Shown piece by piece: positions 4,894 through 6,179 of a DNA stretch of 6,179 bases (its first letter is position 1; each line of letters opens with the position of its first letter). This DNA comes from Acidobacteriota bacterium (GTDB lineage Bacteria > Acidobacteriota > Blastocatellia > Pyrinomonadales > Pyrinomonadaceae), in NCBI GenBank assembly GCA_024640445.1, contig JAHEEZ010000212.1:1-6179 (forward strand). Reading direction: 5' to 3'. The position numbers and the translations under genes were made by a program. The notes under the pieces were generated by a model. It saw only the letters and a list, made by a program, of their open reading frames with translations. It was not told the DNA's origin and ran no database searches.

Positions 4894-5486
4894 ACAGGGA
4901 AGCATTGCTTCAGAGCGTTCTCGAAAGCTACGCCGCAGAAACGCCCGAAGGCAACGACATGGCAATACTGAAGCGATGGATGACAAGCCATCCGGAATTC
5001 GCTGGCGAGCTTATGGAATTCGCTGCCGACCGCGCGGAAATGGAATACCTTCCAGACCCGGAGATATCGCCGGAAGATTCGACCAGGTTTCGTGAACACG
5101 GCCTGAAACTATTTAACGAACTTTTCCCCGCGTCAAAAAAAAAGTCCGTTTCCATCCACAGCCTGACTGCGCTGGCTAAAGAACGCGGACTGAACAAGGA
5201 ATCGTTCGCAAAGGCGGTCGGGCTTAGCTTGTCGCTGATAATGTACATGGAGAAGAGGCGGCTCAAAGCGGCCTCGATACCTGACAAGATTATAAAGAAG
5301 ACGGCGGAAGTGCTGAGATCTACCAAGGAATCGGTAGATGAATATCTCCACGGACAGCCGGTTGCCGGAGCGCTGAACTACAAGGCCGATACGCGGCCCG
5401 AAGATAAACCGCAGAAAGAATTCGCCGATGCCGTCCGTGAAGATCAGACGCTCAGCGATGAAGAAAAGCGTTCTCTTCTTGAATAA
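4890..5486 (+). CDS. XRE-type helix-turn-helix regulator paired with ImmA/IrrE peptidase
   Basis: Encodes 198 residues, cytosolic, with no membrane segment. Residues 88-153 look like a Cro/C1 (XRE) HTH: L-T-A-L-A-K-E-R-G-L, then S-F-A-K-A-V-G-L-S-L-S-L-I-M-Y-M-E-K-R-R as scaffold and recognition helix, then two further helices ending S-V-D-E-Y-L. The N-terminal 60 residues are helical and acidic, with a W30-M-T-S-H-P-E-F-A-G-E-L motif. This part could contact the sigma factor or another partner, but I do not know a named domain for it. The C-terminal tail (165-198) is charged and probably flexible, a likely place for proteolysis. The 4-nt overlap with the sigma-like gene and the following peptidase gene suggest either an anti-sigma-like role or a repressor cleaved by the peptidase, as in ImmR-ImmA or DdrO-IrrE. 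The HTH class is fairly sure; the mechanism is inferred. Confidence 0.72.
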   Translation: MNREALLQSVLESYAAETPEGNDMAILKRWMTSHPEFAGELMEFAADRAEMEYLPDPEISPEDSTRFREHGLKLFNELFPASKKKSVSIHSLTALAKERGLNKESFAKAVGLSLSLIMYMEKRRLKAASIPDKIIKKTAEVLRSTKESVDEYLHGQPVAGALNYKADTRPEDKPQKEFADAVREDQTLSDEEKRSLLE

Positions 5487-5509
5487 AGACTTTCCCGAAT
5501 TGCGCAGAT

Positions 5510-6179
5510 ATGGACCACGGGCACGAAATCCGCAGACAAGCCCTTGAGCTCCGTAAACTGGTCTGTGAGGAAAACAGCCTCGACGTCGAATCGCTTCATC
5601 CTTCTGACGAGTTCGCGAGGCTCGCGCTCGAACACCTGAACCTTACACCTGTCCCCGAACATCCCGATTCCGCGAACCTTCACGGATCGTTCGCCGTGCT
5701 GGAAGACGACATCGTCTTTTACAGCATCGATCTGGAAAGTGGATTCCGCGATTACTGCATCGCCCACGAAGCAGGCCATCGAATTCTTCATGTATTCGAA
5801 GCCGTTTGCGGCAGAGATGAGATCGAGGACATAGATAGCGATCAGGAATCCGGCTCGCCAAAGCGGCGCGTTATCGGGTACGGGGCGAAGGAGAAGCGGG
5901 AACGGGACGCAAACCTGTTCGCGCTTGAACTGCTTCTCCCCTGCGCCGCGCTCAGAAGGGCGTTCATTGAAGAAAGACTCAGCGCATTCGAGATCTCCGA
6001 GCGGACGGGAATGCCCGTCGCCTATGTCAAACGGCAGCTTGCGAGAGCGGTGCTGATACCGGGGACGGGGACGGAGACCGGAGACGGGAGACAGGAGACA
6101 GGAGACGGGAAACAGGAGACGGGAGACGGGAGACAGGAGACAGGAGACGAGAGACGGGGATCCGGTAGTGGCGGGGCCA
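5510..6179 (+). CDS. ImmA/IrrE-family zinc metallopeptidase, 3' end beyond window
   Basis: The frame is open from ATG 5510 to the window edge, giving 223 visible residues. The zinc site is explicit: H86-E87-A-G-H90 in I-A-H-E-A-G-H-R-I-L-H, then E131-R-D-A-N-L-F-A-L-E-L-L-L-P (131-144), the E..AN.FA..LLmP signature of COG2856 that supplies the third zinc ligand (E131). A small helical end follows (F-E-I-S-E-R-T-G-M-P-V-A-Y-V-K-R-Q-L, 160-177). Family members cleave XRE-type repressors. The start lies 23 nt after the HTH gene without a clear ribosome site, but the frame upstream is closed by a stop at 5480-5482, so no earlier start exists. From residue about 188 the protein is encoded by a heptanucleotide array and becomes a T-G-D-G-R-Q-E heptapeptide repeat, then a Gly/Ser-rich end. 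This tail is unusual for the family. It may be disordered, or the array may have displaced the original stop. Confidence 0.85.
   Translation, partial: MDHGHEIRRQALELRKLVCEENSLDVESLHPSDEFARLALEHLNLTPVPEHPDSANLHGSFAVLEDDIVFYSIDLESGFRDYCIAHEAGHRILHVFEAVCGRDEIEDIDSDQESGSPKRRVIGYGAKEKRERDANLFALELLLPCAALRRAFIEERLSAFEISERTGMPVAYVKRQLARAVLIPGTGTETGDGRQETGDGKQETGDGRQETGDERRGSGSGGA
6073..6156. repeat. Heptanucleotide array within the peptidase gene, 12 units
   Basis: Twelve contiguous 7-mers of consensus GGAGAC[AG] run from 6073 to 6156. Exceptions are GGAGACC (first), GGAAACA (6108) and AGAGACG (6150). Two GGGGAC hexamers precede it (6061-6072). Since 7 is not a multiple of 3, three units (21 nt) encode one heptapeptide, and gain or loss of one unit changes the downstream frame. 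Confidence 0.9.

Noticed and set aside
4467..5099. 210-codon minus-strand frame
   Set aside because: Antisense to the sigma-like and HTH genes, Ser/Arg-rich, no recognisable motifs.
5444..5861. Minus-strand frames of 72-115 codons
   Set aside because: Antisense to the peptidase gene, whose HExxH and E..AN.FA motifs are clear.
6073..6156. CRISPR array
   Set aside because: The units are 7 nt and contiguous with no spacers, so this is a simple tandem repeat.

Overview
The window (about 6.2 kb, moderately GC-rich) looks like a chromosomal segment of a Gram-negative environmental bacterium, probably Acidobacteriota. That placement is an inference. It rests on a GIN-domain secreted protein, a large TPR lipoprotein of a type I associate with acidobacterial genomes, a sigma/HTH/IrrE-type regulatory cluster, and many short intergenic repeats (CTCTGCG-type 9-mers and heptanucleotide arrays). 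No rRNA, tRNA, CRISPR array or transposase gene was seen.

Left part (1-3170): the 3' end of a GIN-domain (DUF2807) gene runs rightward and ends at a strong intrinsic terminator. Next to it is a 51-nt palindromic element that can fold as a three-way junction. Two leftward genes follow: a small Spy/CpxP-like exported protein with a perfect dyad in its upstream region, and a 563-residue TPR lipoprotein. The gap between these two is built almost entirely of short repeats.

Middle (3171-4086): about 0.9 kb without a credible gene. It holds three copies of a repeat (two of them identical over 57 bp), a run of small perfect hairpins with 3-nt loops, a 182-bp AT-rich segment with short terminal inverted repeats that resembles a MITE, and a GTCTCCT heptamer array. 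Its right end carries the upstream control region of the next operon.

Right part (4087-6179): a compact rightward operon of three regulatory genes. They are a sigma-70-like factor with an extra N-terminal region, an XRE-type helix-turn-helix protein that overlaps it by 4 nt, and an ImmA/IrrE-family zinc metallopeptidase 23 nt further on that runs off the window. The last two resemble repressor/protease pairs such as ImmR-ImmA and DdrO-IrrE. Here the pair is coupled to a sigma factor, and a perfect 7-bp dyad lies just upstream. A plausible model is that the HTH protein restrains the sigma factor or its own promoter until the peptidase cleaves it. The peptidase reading frame runs straight into a 12-unit heptanucleotide array, so unit gain or loss would shift its C-terminal frame. 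A related array in the opposite orientation lies upstream of the operon.
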